A stretch of DNA of 33,050 bases from an uncultured Holophagaceae bacterium (GTDB lineage Bacteria > Acidobacteriota > Holophagae > Holophagales > Holophagaceae), in NCBI GenBank assembly GCA_903839205.1, contig CAIMBM010000026.1, positions 1 through 33,050 on the forward strand, written 5' to 3'. This document shows positions 1-7,552 of this stretch, piece after piece. Position 1 is the stretch's first letter. Each line of letters starts with the position of its first letter. The notes below the pieces were generated by a model. It did no database searches, was not told where the DNA came from, and saw nothing but the letters and a program-made list of their open reading frames with translations. The translations under genes and the position numbers were made by a program.

Positions 1-22
1 CAGCTTCCACGGGGTTCAGTGC

Positions 23-99
23 TGGTGGTCCCTCCCGGACTCGAACCGGGGACCCTCTGATTAAGAGTCAGATGCTCTAACCAGCTGAGCTAAGGGACC
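23..99 (-). tRNA. tRNA-Lys (anticodon CUU), CCA encoded
   Basis: Read on the minus strand, the 7-bp acceptor stem (GGTCCCT with AGGGACC) is followed by TA and a 4-bp D stem GCTC/GAGC. The 5-bp anticodon stem TCTGA/TCAGA encloses the loop CTCTTAA, so the anticodon is CTT (lysine). A normal T arm with GGTTCGAGTCC follows. The discriminator A at position 26 is followed directly by an encoded CCA (25-23). The gene lies 60 bp downstream of trpS on the same strand. Confidence 0.95.
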
Positions 100-110
100 A
101 CGAGAAGAAG

Positions 111-138
111 AGTCTATCAGGGAAGCCCCGGAACACAA
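111..138 (-). promoter_or_regulatory. Possible promoter of the tRNA-Lys gene
   Basis: On the minus strand a TTGTGT hexamer (138-133) and a TAGACT hexamer (116-111) are 16 bp apart. The -10-like box ends 11 bases before the tRNA 5' end, a suitable distance for a tRNA promoter. The match to sigma-70 consensus is only partial and read-through from trpS is equally possible. Confidence 0.35.
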
Positions 139-159
139 GACCCCGTTCTGGGCTTGGCT

Positions 160-1149
160 CTAGAGCGTCGGCAGGTGCATGGCCTCGCGGACCTCGACCA
201 TGGTCTCGGCCGCCACGGCCCGGGCCCGGGCGCTGCCATCCCGGAGGACTTCCTGGATGTTCTCGGGGCGGGCCAGGTGGGACTCGATCTGCTCCCGCAC
301 AGGTTCGACCCGGCGGGTGATGGCCTCGGCCACGCGCTTCTTGCAGTCGAAGCAGCCGATGCCGGCCCGGCGGCACTCGGTGTTCACCAACGCCAAGGTC
401 GCGTCATCGCTGAAGAGCTTGTGAAACTCGAAGACCGGGCAGATGTCGGGGTTGCCCGGATCAGTCTTGCGCACCCGGGCCGGGTCCGAGGCCATCTGGC
501 GGGTGCACTTCTCCAGGATCTCGGCGTTGGTGTCCCGCAGGTAGATGCAGTTCCCGTAGCTCTTGGACATCTTGCGGCCGTCCAGGCCCGGCACCTTGGG
601 GGTCTTGGTGAGGACCGCCTCAGGCTCGGGGAAGACCTCGCGCTTGAAGAGGAAGTTGAAGCGCCGAACCACCTCCCGGGCCAGCTCCAGGTGGAAGAGC
701 TGGTCCTCGCCCACGGGCACCTTGTGGGCCCTGTAGACGATGATGTCGGCGGTCTGCAGCAGGGGATAGCCCAGGAAGCCGTAGCTGCCCAGGTCCGCCA
801 CGGCGTTCTGCAGCTTCTCCTTGTAGGTGGGCACGCGTTCCAGCCAGGAGAGCGGCGTCACCATGGAGAGCAGCAGGTGCAGCTCCGCGTGCTCCTTCAC
901 CAGGCTCTGCACGAAGATCGTGGCCTGGCTGGGATCCAGCCCCGCGGCCAGGTAGGTGGCCGTCAGCTCCTGGGTGGCCGGCCAGATCTCCTCCACGGAT
1001 TCATACTTCGAGGTCAGGGCATGCCAGTCGGCGATCATGTAGAAGGCCTCGCCCTGGCCCTGCAGGCGGGTGAAGTTGTCCAGAGCCCCCACCAGGTGGC
1101 CGATGTGCTGGGAGCCCGAGGGCTGGATGCCGGAGAGGACACGATGCAT
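160..1149 (-). CDS. trpS: Tryptophan-tRNA ligase
   Basis: This cytoplasmic class I aminoacyl-tRNA synthetase charges tRNA-Trp with tryptophan using ATP. The 329-residue protein has the family's normal length. It starts MHRVLSGIQPSG, with the ATP-binding HIGH motif at residues 15-18 and the KMSKS loop at 193-197. The segment GYPLLQTADIIVYRAHKVPVGEDQ at about 127-150 is typical of TrpS. The frame stays open far upstream, but the ATG at 1149 is the natural start because it gives the conserved N-terminus. Only five bases separate it from the stop of the protease gene upstream, so the two are probably cotranscribed. A site-2 protease next to trpS is, from memory, a recurrent pairing in several bacterial phyla. 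No missing motifs were seen. Confidence 0.97.
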   Translation of the reverse strand: MHRVLSGIQPSGSQHIGHLVGALDNFTRLQGQGEAFYMIADWHALTSKYESVEEIWPATQELTATYLAAGLDPSQATIFVQSLVKEHAELHLLLSMVTPLSWLERVPTYKEKLQNAVADLGSYGFLGYPLLQTADIIVYRAHKVPVGEDQLFHLELAREVVRRFNFLFKREVFPEPEAVLTKTPKVPGLDGRKMSKSYGNCIYLRDTNAEILEKCTRQMASDPARVRKTDPGNPDICPVFEFHKLFSDDATLALVNTECRRAGIGCFDCKKRVAEAITRRVEPVREQIESHLARPENIQEVLRDGSARARAVAAETMVEVREAMHLPTL

Positions 1150-1154
1150 GGGGG

Positions 1155-1904
1155 TCAGGCTCCCAGGAAGAGGCGGGCGATCAGCACGAGGCCTGTTTGG
1201 ACCACGATGAAGACGGGACTGAGGAGGTAGCCGAGGATCCCCGTGAGGGCCAGGACGATGAGCAGCCCGCCCATCCAGGGCTGGACACGGTCGAACTTCG
1301 GCAAGTACCTCCAGGGCAACATGCCGCGCAGGATGCCGGCCCCATCCAGGGGACCCATCGGCAGCAGGTTGAAGAGGGCGAGGCCGATGTTGATGAGCAC
1401 CAGGCGGCCACAGAGCGCCAGGGCCAGCGTCGTCCCCGTGCCCATTCCAAGGGCCTGGAGGCCTTCGACCCTCCCCATGAAGATCGCGTGGAGAAAGAGG
1501 GGGACCTGGACGCTCGGAGCGGGGGCCAGGACCCGGGCCAGGACCAGGAGGATGCCGATGAAGATCACCGAAAGGGCCAGGTTCGAGGCGGGACCGGCGG
1601 CGGCCACCATGGCATAGCCCGTCCGCTGGTTGAAGCGCCGGGTGAGGTTGCGGGGGTCCACGGGCACGGGCTTGGCCCAGCCGATGAAGGGGAACCCGGT
1701 GGTCATGCCCAGGAGGGGGAACACGAAGGTGCCCAGGAAATCCATGTGGGCCAGCGGGTTCAAGGTCATCCGCCCGAGCCTGGCAGCGGTGTCGTCCTCC
1801 AGCAGGTAGGCGGCCGAGGCGTGGCTGGCCTCGTGCACGCTGAGGCTGAAGAGCAGCGCCACGTAGCTGACAAGGATGGTGGGGATGGAAATGCTGTCGA
1901 ACAC
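1155..1904 (-). CDS. Site-2-type zinc metalloprotease, M50 family
   Basis: A multi-pass inner-membrane protease predicted to cut within transmembrane segments; its substrate cannot be read from the sequence. The 249-residue protein has the zinc-binding HExxH motif (HEASH, residues 24-28) in its first hydrophobic segment and the family motif NPLAHMD at 49-55. A GPASN motif lies at about 104-108, and the third ligand region NLLPMGPLDG at 179-188 carries the Asp at 187. It looks catalytically complete. No PDZ or CBS domain is present, so it belongs to the compact S2P group rather than RseP. The start is GTG at 1904, preceded by GGAG at six bases. It is the first gene of a likely operon with trpS and is divergent from the aldehyde-dehydrogenase-like gene across a 161-bp gap. 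Confidence 0.93.
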   Translation of the reverse strand: MFDSISIPTILVSYVALLFSLSVHEASHASAAYLLEDDTAARLGRMTLNPLAHMDFLGTFVFPLLGMTTGFPFIGWAKPVPVDPRNLTRRFNQRTGYAMVAAAGPASNLALSVIFIGILLVLARVLAPAPSVQVPLFLHAIFMGRVEGLQALGMGTGTTLALALCGRLVLINIGLALFNLLPMGPLDGAGILRGMLPWRYLPKFDRVQPWMGGLLIVLALTGILGYLLSPVFIVVQTGLVLIARLFLGA

Positions 1905-2065
1905 CCGGACTCCGGCAATTCTCCAGTGTACAGGCCCGGGGCCGGTCCAAGACAGGGGGAGTCTGCCGCGTCCAAACTACTGGGCGGGCGCCCCTGGCCG
2001 ATGACGGGTGCAGGGTCTGCCTTCCAGGCGCCCACGTTGCGACCCTCCCCACTCAGGAGTCCGGC

Positions 2066-3640
2066 ATGTATCTGAAAGCCAACTCGCCCCATGCTGCCAC
2101 CGCCGGAAAGAGCATCATCGGGTTCAACGTCGTGAATGGGAAGGAGATCGAGGGCGACCTCTCCCTGATCCAATGCAAGTCCGCGGTGGACCACCGGGAC
2201 CTGGTGGGCATGTTCCCCGACAGCGGTGAGAAGGACGTGGCCCGGGCCGCCAAGGCCGCGGCCGACGCGTTCAAGGACTGGGCCGGAACGAATGCCGCGG
2301 CCCGGGAGGGCGTGGTGCACCGCACCGCCGGGATCCTGGCCGCCCACCAGGACGTATTCGCCCGCATCATCACCCGGGAAATCGGCATGTCCCCTCCGGA
2401 AGCCCGGGCCGAAGTCCAGGAGGCGATGGATGCCTGTGCGCACTTCATCGCCGAGTCCCGCCGCAACCAGGGCCGGAAAGCCAGCCCCGGCCGCACAGCC
2501 CACCGGCGCCCCGCAGGCGTCTGCGGCCTCCTCGCCACCGGGAGCTCGCCGCTGGCGGCCCCTGGGCGGAGGCTGCTCCAGGCGATCCTGTGCGGCAACA
2601 CCGTGGTCTGGAAACCCAGCGACAACGCCCCCGCCACGGCCTACCTCCTGCTGTGCGCCATGATGGAGGCGGGCCTTCCGCCCGGCGTGGTGAACACCAT
2701 CAACGGCCGCGGGCGGGCGGGCTGCGGGAAGCACTTCCTCGCGGGGATCGACAAGGGGCTCTTCCAGTCCTTCAGCTTCATCGGGTCCGCGGCCCTGGGT
2801 CGGACCGTGGGCGAGATCTGCGGCCGCAACCTTCTCCTCCCGAACCTCGACCTGGTCGGCCGGGGCACCCTGGTGGTCCTGCCCGATGCTGACCTGGACC
2901 GGGCCGTCGAGGATGCCCTGGTCGGCGCCTTCGGCCAGGCGGGGCAGCGGCCCATGGGCCTGGTCAACATCCTCCTGCATGAAGCCAGTGCCCTGCCCTT
3001 CAGGCAGCGCTTCCTGGACCGGGTGGCCACCCTGGAGGTGGGCAATCCCCTGAGTGATCCCCAGGTCGCCTACGGGCCCATGATCAATGCCCGCGCCGCC
3101 ACGGCCTTCCGCGACCACTGCAAGGCGGGGCAGGACGAGGGCGCCGCTCTATTGTGCGGTGGCGACCAGTGGACCGAGGCCAACCGGGACGGGCGGGTGA
3201 AGGGGAACATCAGCCATGGCGTCTACCTGCAGCCCTGCGTATGGGACGGGGTGAGGCCCGAGATGGGGCTGTTCCGGGACCAGGTCCCTGGCCCCTCGGC
3301 GAACCTCTCCACGTTCAGGGACATCGAAGAGGCCCTGGCCTGGATCAGTGGCGGCGCCTGCGGCCCCATCCTCAGCGTCCATACCGAGGACCGCACTTCG
3401 GTCGGCCGCTTCAAGCGGGAGACCCGGACGGACATCCTCCTCGTCAACGCCGGCTCGGAGCAGCCGGGGGCCCGCCTGCCCTATACCGGCCAGGGCACCT
3501 ACCCGGGCGGCCACCTGGCCATCGAAGGATTCACCAGGTGGCAGACGTCGAACGAGGACCCTGCACTCGACTCCGAGCCCGGGGCCACCGTGGCGCCGGC
3601 GCCCAAGGGTGCCATCCACACCGACTGGTCCAGTCTGTAG
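2066..3640 (+). CDS. Aldehyde dehydrogenase fold protein lacking catalytic residues (probable pseudoenzyme)
   Basis: An intact 524-residue protein of the aldehyde dehydrogenase superfamily, closest by eye to the ALDH7/aminoadipate-semialdehyde group. Recognisable parts are CGNTVVWKPSD near 173-183, the FIGSAALG cofactor segment and PDADLDRAVEDA. The AGQR motif normally ends in the catalytic cysteine, but here it reads AGQRP, with Pro at 296. The catalytic glutamate motif ELGG is LDLVG, with Asp at 262. That is exactly 34 residues before position 296, as Glu268 to Cys302 in ALDH2. The PWNFP motif carrying the oxyanion Asn is TGSSP (158-162). Three core catalytic positions are therefore changed in an otherwise open frame, so normal dehydrogenase activity is unlikely. 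AGGAG lies six bases before the ATG. It ends seven bases from convergent tlyA. Its real role is unknown. Confidence 0.88.
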   Translation: MYLKANSPHAATAGKSIIGFNVVNGKEIEGDLSLIQCKSAVDHRDLVGMFPDSGEKDVARAAKAAADAFKDWAGTNAAAREGVVHRTAGILAAHQDVFARIITREIGMSPPEARAEVQEAMDACAHFIAESRRNQGRKASPGRTAHRRPAGVCGLLATGSSPLAAPGRRLLQAILCGNTVVWKPSDNAPATAYLLLCAMMEAGLPPGVVNTINGRGRAGCGKHFLAGIDKGLFQSFSFIGSAALGRTVGEICGRNLLLPNLDLVGRGTLVVLPDADLDRAVEDALVGAFGQAGQRPMGLVNILLHEASALPFRQRFLDRVATLEVGNPLSDPQVAYGPMINARAATAFRDHCKAGQDEGAALLCGGDQWTEANRDGRVKGNISHGVYLQPCVWDGVRPEMGLFRDQVPGPSANLSTFRDIEEALAWISGGACGPILSVHTEDRTSVGRFKRETRTDILLVNAGSEQPGARLPYTGQGTYPGGHLAIEGFTRWQTSNEDPALDSEPGATVAPAPKGAIHTDWSSL

Positions 3641-3647
3641 GGCCCCT

Positions 3648-4427
3648 TCAGAACCCGAGCGCGGCCAGCGCAGCGCCCAGATCCCCGGGTGCCTGGCCCA
3701 GCCCCAGTCGCATCAGGAATTCCGTATTCCCCTCCCCGCCTTTGATGGGGCTCAGGGCGAGGTCTCCGGGCCGGAGTTCCGTGGCAGCGAAATAGGCCCA
3801 GACCTCCCGCAGGACACGGTGGTGGACCGCCGGATCGCGCACGATGCCGCCGGCGCCCACGTCGTCCCGGCCCGCCTCGAACTGGGGCTTCACCAGCAGC
3901 ACGGCCTCGGCTCCCGGAAGGAGGCTGGGCAGCACCGGGGGGATGGCCAAGCGGAGCGAGATGAAGCTCAGGTCCGCCACGAGCAACTGGCAGCGTTCGG
4001 GGATGGAGGCTGGATCCCAGGTGCGCAGGTTCACCTGCTCCAGGGAGACGACCCGCGGGTCGCTGCGCAGCTTCCAGTGGAGCTGGTTGGTGCCCACGTC
4101 CACCGCATAGACCCTTGCCGCCCCGCGCTGGAGCAGACAGTCCGTGAAGCCCCCGGTGCTGGATCCGGCATCGAAGCAGGTGAGCCCGGCTGGATCGATG
4201 CCCCACCGGTCCAGGGCCCCGGCCAGTTTCAGCCCCCCCCGGCTCACGAAGGGCAGCGCGTCGCCCCGCAGGCGGATGTGGGCGGCCTCATCCACCGCCG
4301 TCCCGGCCTTGGTGACCGGGCGGTCCTCCACCAGCACCTCGCCCGCCAGGATGCGGGCCTGGGCCTTGGCCCGGGTCTCGCAGAGCCCGCGCTGCAGCAG
4401 CAGGTGATCGAGGCGAAGTTTAGCCAC
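3648..4427 (-). CDS. tlyA: TlyA family rRNA 2'-O-methyltransferase
   Basis: Predicted to methylate ribose 2'-hydroxyls of cytidines in rRNA using S-adenosylmethionine; family members are also annotated as hemolysin A. The 259-residue protein has an N-terminal S4 RNA-binding domain (about 5-65) and an FtsJ/RrmJ-like methyltransferase domain. The SAM motif DAGSSTGGFTD is at 86-96. The presumed catalytic-tetrad positions are present: GGLK near 64-67, ADLSF at 151-155, VKPQFE around Lys180, and KGGEGNTEF near the C-terminus. The start is GTG at 4427, overlapping the last eight bases of mltG, which implies translational coupling. It ends close to the convergent gene at 3640 with no terminator hairpin seen. 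Confidence 0.94.
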   Translation of the reverse strand: MAKLRLDHLLLQRGLCETRAKAQARILAGEVLVEDRPVTKAGTAVDEAAHIRLRGDALPFVSRGGLKLAGALDRWGIDPAGLTCFDAGSSTGGFTDCLLQRGAARVYAVDVGTNQLHWKLRSDPRVVSLEQVNLRTWDPASIPERCQLLVADLSFISLRLAIPPVLPSLLPGAEAVLLVKPQFEAGRDDVGAGGIVRDPAVHHRVLREVWAYFAATELRPGDLALSPIKGGEGNTEFLMRLGLGQAPGDLGAALAALGF

Positions 4428-5436
4428 GAACGACCCGCTTCTGCCGGGCCAGCTCCTTGCGGTAGGCCCCCACGTTCTGGTTGTGGTCCCTCAGGCTGGG
4501 CGCGAAAGCGTGGCCGCCCCTGCCGGTGGCCACGAAGTAGAGGTCCCTTCCGACCAGGGGAGCCTTGGCGGCCTCGATGGCGGTGGGGCTGGGAATGGCA
4601 ATGGGTGTCGGGGGAAGGCCGGTCACCGAGTAGGTGTTGAACCGGTGGAAGTGGCGAATGTCCTCGGCCATGGGCGCGGTGAAGCGCAGGTCGCCGCTGA
4701 GCCAGCGGGCGTAGAGGCTGGTCGGATCACACTGCAGGCGCATGCCGAGATCAAGGCGCTTCTTGTAGACCCCGGCCACCTTTGGCTGCTCCTCCGCCAG
4801 TTTCGTCTCCTTCTCCACCAGGCTGGCCAGGACCAGGGTCTGGTAGGGCGGGAGTGCCCCGCCCACCAGCTCCGGACCCACCTGGTCGTGGAAGGCTTCC
4901 ACCAGCATGAGCATCACTTCCTCGGGTTCGAGGGCGTGGTTCAGCCGGTAGGTGGCCGGGGCGATGAGCCCTTCCAGGCTTTCGGCCTGCTCGAAGCCCG
5001 CCGTCTTGGCCAACCGCGGGCTCTTCCAGAGGATCCAGAAGGCCTCCTCGGGCACGAAGTCCTTCAGCCGCTTCTGCACTGACCAGGCGTTGGCGCCGTC
5101 GGGGATGGACACGAGGGTGTAATGGATTTCGGCGCGTCGCAGCTTGCCCGCCACTTCGGAGAGGCTGGCCCTGGGTGTGAAGGTGTACTCGCCGCGGATG
5201 AGCTGGAGCTTGCGGGCCCTGGCCCAGAGCTTGAACAGCGAGGCCGAACGGATCACCCCGTCCCGCTCGAGCTGGTCCGCCACCTGGTTGATGCTGGTGC
5301 CCCGCTTGACCAGCACCGTGGCCTCCTGCTGGAGCGGTCCCTGCCCCTTCCAGGCCCACCACCCTCCCAGCCCCGGCAGCAGGGCCAGGATCAGGATGGC
5401 CAGGAGGAGCCGGAAGGAGATGGGGGAACGCGCCAT
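4420..5436 (-). CDS. mltG: Endolytic murein transglycosylase MltG
   Basis: Inner-membrane lytic transglycosylase that cleaves nascent peptidoglycan strands and so limits glycan length. The 338-residue protein has one N-terminal membrane anchor (about 9-27), a LysM-like region (about 40-90) and the YceG catalytic domain. The catalytic motif ASLVEKE is at 204-210, with Glu208 matching Glu218 of the E. coli enzyme, and MRLQCDPTSLYA is at 232-243. The frame extends to a GTG at 5472. I chose the ATG at 5436 because it places the charged MARSPISFR just before the membrane segment. The GGAGG upstream sits only one base from this ATG, so the start is not certain. It overlaps tlyA by eight bases and is divergent from the dehydrogenase gene at 5484. 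Confidence 0.94.
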   Translation of the reverse strand: MARSPISFRLLLAILILALLPGLGGWWAWKGQGPLQQEATVLVKRGTSINQVADQLERDGVIRSASLFKLWARARKLQLIRGEYTFTPRASLSEVAGKLRRAEIHYTLVSIPDGANAWSVQKRLKDFVPEEAFWILWKSPRLAKTAGFEQAESLEGLIAPATYRLNHALEPEEVMLMLVEAFHDQVGPELVGGALPPYQTLVLASLVEKETKLAEEQPKVAGVYKKRLDLGMRLQCDPTSLYARWLSGDLRFTAPMAEDIRHFHRFNTYSVTGLPPTPIAIPSPTAIEAAKAPLVGRDLYFVATGRGGHAFAPSLRDHNQNVGAYRKELARQKRVVRG

Positions 5437-5483
5437 GCCTCCAGAATGCCGTGATAGCGTGGATTGATCCACCAGGGGGACCC

Positions 5484-6605
5484 ATGACCCATGTCGTCAT
5501 TCTTGGAGCCGGACGGGTCGGCGGGGCCATGGCCAGGGACCTGGCCCAGGATTTCAAGGTCACGGTGGTGGACCGCTCCGAGGCGGCCCTGTCGAGGTTG
5601 CGGGAGGAGGGCCTGGCCACCCGGGTGGCGGATCTGTCAGGCCCGGCGGACGTGAGAGGCGCCGTCGCGGACGCCGACCTCGTGGTGGGCGCAGTGCCAG
5701 GCTTCATGGGCTTCGCCACGGCCAGGGCCGTGCTGGAGGCCGGCAGGCCCCTGGTGGACATCTCCTTCTTCGACGAGGACTGCTTCGAGCTGGATGCGCT
5801 GGCGAAGGGCCAGAACCTCACAGCCATCGTGGATTGCGGCATCGCCCCTGGCTGCGGGAACCTCATCCTGGGCGATGCCTCCCGCCAGTGGGACCGCATC
5901 ACCCGCTTCGAATGCCTCGTGGGCGGCCTGCCCGTGGTCCGCACCTGGCCCTACGAGTACAAGGCCGGCTTCAGCCCCATCGACGTCATCGAGGAGTACA
6001 CGCGCCCGGCCCGCTACGTGGAGGCCGGCCAGGTGGTCACCCTCCCCGCCCTGTCCGAGCCTGAACTGCTGGACTTCGAGGGCCTGGGCACCCTGGAGTC
6101 CTTCAACACCGATGGCCTGCGCAGCCTCATCAGGACCTTCCCGCAGGTCCCAGACATGAAGGAGAAGACCCTGCGCTACCCCGGCCACATCGAGAAGATG
6201 CGGGTGTTCCGCGAATCCGGCTTCTTCGGCAAGGGGAAGATCCGAGTGGCCGGCACGGAGATCAGCCCCCTGGACCTGACCACGGCCCTGCTCTTCCCCA
6301 TGTGGTCCATGCAGGAAGGCGACGAGGACTTCACCGTCATGCGGGTCACCGTCGAGGGCGAGCAGGGCGGCCGGCGGGTGCGGAAGGAACTGAGCCTGCT
6401 GGACCGCTACGACCGCACCACCAAGATCACGTCCATGGCCCGCACCACGGGCTACACCTGCACGGCCGCCGTGCGCCTGGTGGCCCAGGGTGGCTACACC
6501 CGCCCAGGCATCAGCCCGCCGGAACTTGTGGGCCAGCAGCCCGGCGCCTGGGACTTCATCAGGGCAGACCTGGCGAGACGGGGTGTGGTTTTCACTGAAA
6601 AGTGA
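5484..6605 (+). CDS. Saccharopine dehydrogenase family protein, lysine 6-dehydrogenase-like
   Basis: A soluble NAD(P)-dependent oxidoreductase of the saccharopine dehydrogenase superfamily. The 373-residue protein opens with a Rossmann nucleotide-binding motif (VILGAGRVGG) and has the DCGIAPGCGN segment near 122-131 that I associate with lysine 6-dehydrogenase-like members. These are single-domain enzymes of about 370-390 residues, matching the length here. If the assignment is right it would oxidise an amino acid such as lysine towards the aminoadipate semialdehyde level. The substrate is inference. The start is the ATG at 5484 after AGGGGG; an upstream in-frame ATG at 5451 has no such site and would add residues before the Rossmann strand. 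It ends base-to-base against convergent rapZ. Confidence 0.85.
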   Translation: MTHVVILGAGRVGGAMARDLAQDFKVTVVDRSEAALSRLREEGLATRVADLSGPADVRGAVADADLVVGAVPGFMGFATARAVLEAGRPLVDISFFDEDCFELDALAKGQNLTAIVDCGIAPGCGNLILGDASRQWDRITRFECLVGGLPVVRTWPYEYKAGFSPIDVIEEYTRPARYVEAGQVVTLPALSEPELLDFEGLGTLESFNTDGLRSLIRTFPQVPDMKEKTLRYPGHIEKMRVFRESGFFGKGKIRVAGTEISPLDLTTALLFPMWSMQEGDEDFTVMRVTVEGEQGGRRVRKELSLLDRYDRTTKITSMARTTGYTCTAAVRLVAQGGYTRPGISPPELVGQQPGAWDFIRADLARRGVVFTEK

Positions 6606-7457
6606 TCAGCCTTCCAGCTCCCGGTGCTTGATGGTCAGCGCCGCCACATCGCCCTGGAGCCGGTGGGCCAGCATTTCGACCAGCGCCACGGAGCGGTGCC
6701 TGCCCCCCGTGCAGCCGATGGCCAGGGTGTGGTAGGCGCGGCCCTCCTGCTGGACCAGGGGCAGGGACCACCGGAGCCAGGCTTCCGCCCGTTCCAGGAA
6801 TTCCCGGAACTCCGGAGACTCCAGCAGGAATTCCTGGACGGGCCAGTCGCGGCCCGTGAGGGGTTTCAGGGCCTCAACGTAGAAGGGGTTGGGCAGGAAC
6901 CGGGCATCGAGGACCACGTCGGTATCCGCCGGGACGCCCCGCTTGAAGCCGAAGCTGAGCAGGCGCACGGCCGTGCTGCGGGTCGGCGCCTGGGGTACCA
7001 GCTTCGCGATCCTGAGGCGCAACTCCGACAGGCTCAGCTGGCTGGTATCGAGGACGGTGGTGGCCAGGGCGCGGATGGGAGCGAGCATCTCCCGCTCCCG
7101 GCGGACGCCCTCTTCGGCGGTCCCGAGCATGGCCAGGTGGTGGGGGCGCCTGGATTCCGAGAAGCGGCGCAGCAGGACCTCCTCGGCGGCCTCCACGAAG
7201 ATCACCTGCACGGACACATGGCCAAGGTTCAACCGCTCCAGCAGCGGACCGAACTCCTGCACGAACTCCGCCTGCCGGCTGTCCATGCCGACCACCAGCC
7301 GGTCCCGGTTCGGCTGCAGCTTGGATTCCAGTTCCAGCAGGGGTTCCAGGAGGCGGGTCGGCACGTTGTCGAGGGCCGTGCAGCCGCTGTCCTCCAGGGC
7401 CCCCAGCACCGAGTGCCGGCCTGCGCCTGAGAGTCCCGTCACGACGATGAGTTCCAT
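6606..7457 (-). CDS. rapZ: RapZ/YvcJ family nucleotide-binding RNase adapter
   Basis: Cytoplasmic protein of the RapZ family. In E. coli it delivers a small RNA to RNase E and so controls GlmS and cell-wall precursor supply; in other bacteria the role is less clear. The 283-residue protein has the N-terminal P-loop GLSGAGRHS at 8-16 and the conserved C-terminal motif [10 protein letters not shown]. The Walker A lysine is arginine (Arg14) and the following Ser/Thr is histidine. An Arg variant also occurs, to my knowledge, in actinobacterial members, so ATP binding may be altered. AGGGGG lies directly against the ATG at 7457, which is unusually close. Upstream is the secA terminator, so it probably has its own promoter. 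Confidence 0.94.
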   Translation of the reverse strand: MELIVVTGLSGAGRHSVLGALEDSGCTALDNVPTRLLEPLLELESKLQPNRDRLVVGMDSRQAEFVQEFGPLLERLNLGHVSVQVIFVEAAEEVLLRRFSESRRPHHLAMLGTAEEGVRREREMLAPIRALATTVLDTSQLSLSELRLRIAKLVPQAPTRSTAVRLLSFGFKRGVPADTDVVLDARFLPNPFYVEALKPLTGRDWPVQEFLLESPEFREFLERAEAWLRWSLPLVQQEGRAYHTLAIGCTGGRHRSVALVEMLAHRLQGDVAALTIKHRELEG

Positions 7458-7495
7458 CCCCCTAGTGTGAAACAGGGCCCCGGGCCCTGCCTAAG

Positions 7496-7531
7496 AAAAT
7501 CGCAGGGGGCCTGGCGGCCCCCTGCGATTTT
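7496..7531 (-). terminator. Rho-independent terminator after secA
   Basis: A perfect 16-bp stem (7496-7511 with 7516-7531) encloses the loop TGGC. T-rich tracts lie on both sides, TTTTCTT on the minus strand and TTTTTT on the plus strand. It is placed 20 bp after the secA stop and before rapZ, so it should end secA transcription. Confidence 0.85.
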
Positions 7532-7552
7532 TTCGAGAAAGCGCTGGAGGGA

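Noticed and set aside
1766-3118. 450-codon minus-strand frame opposite the aldehyde-dehydrogenase-like gene
   Set aside because: The plus-strand frame has clear ALDH motifs and a good ribosome-binding site; the minus frame has no motifs and runs into the protease gene.
7473-7489. GC palindrome CAGGGCCC-C-GGGCCCTG upstream of rapZ considered as a second terminator
   Set aside because: The loop would be too small without opening the stem and it lacks a proper T tract; the adjacent 16-bp hairpin already explains termination.
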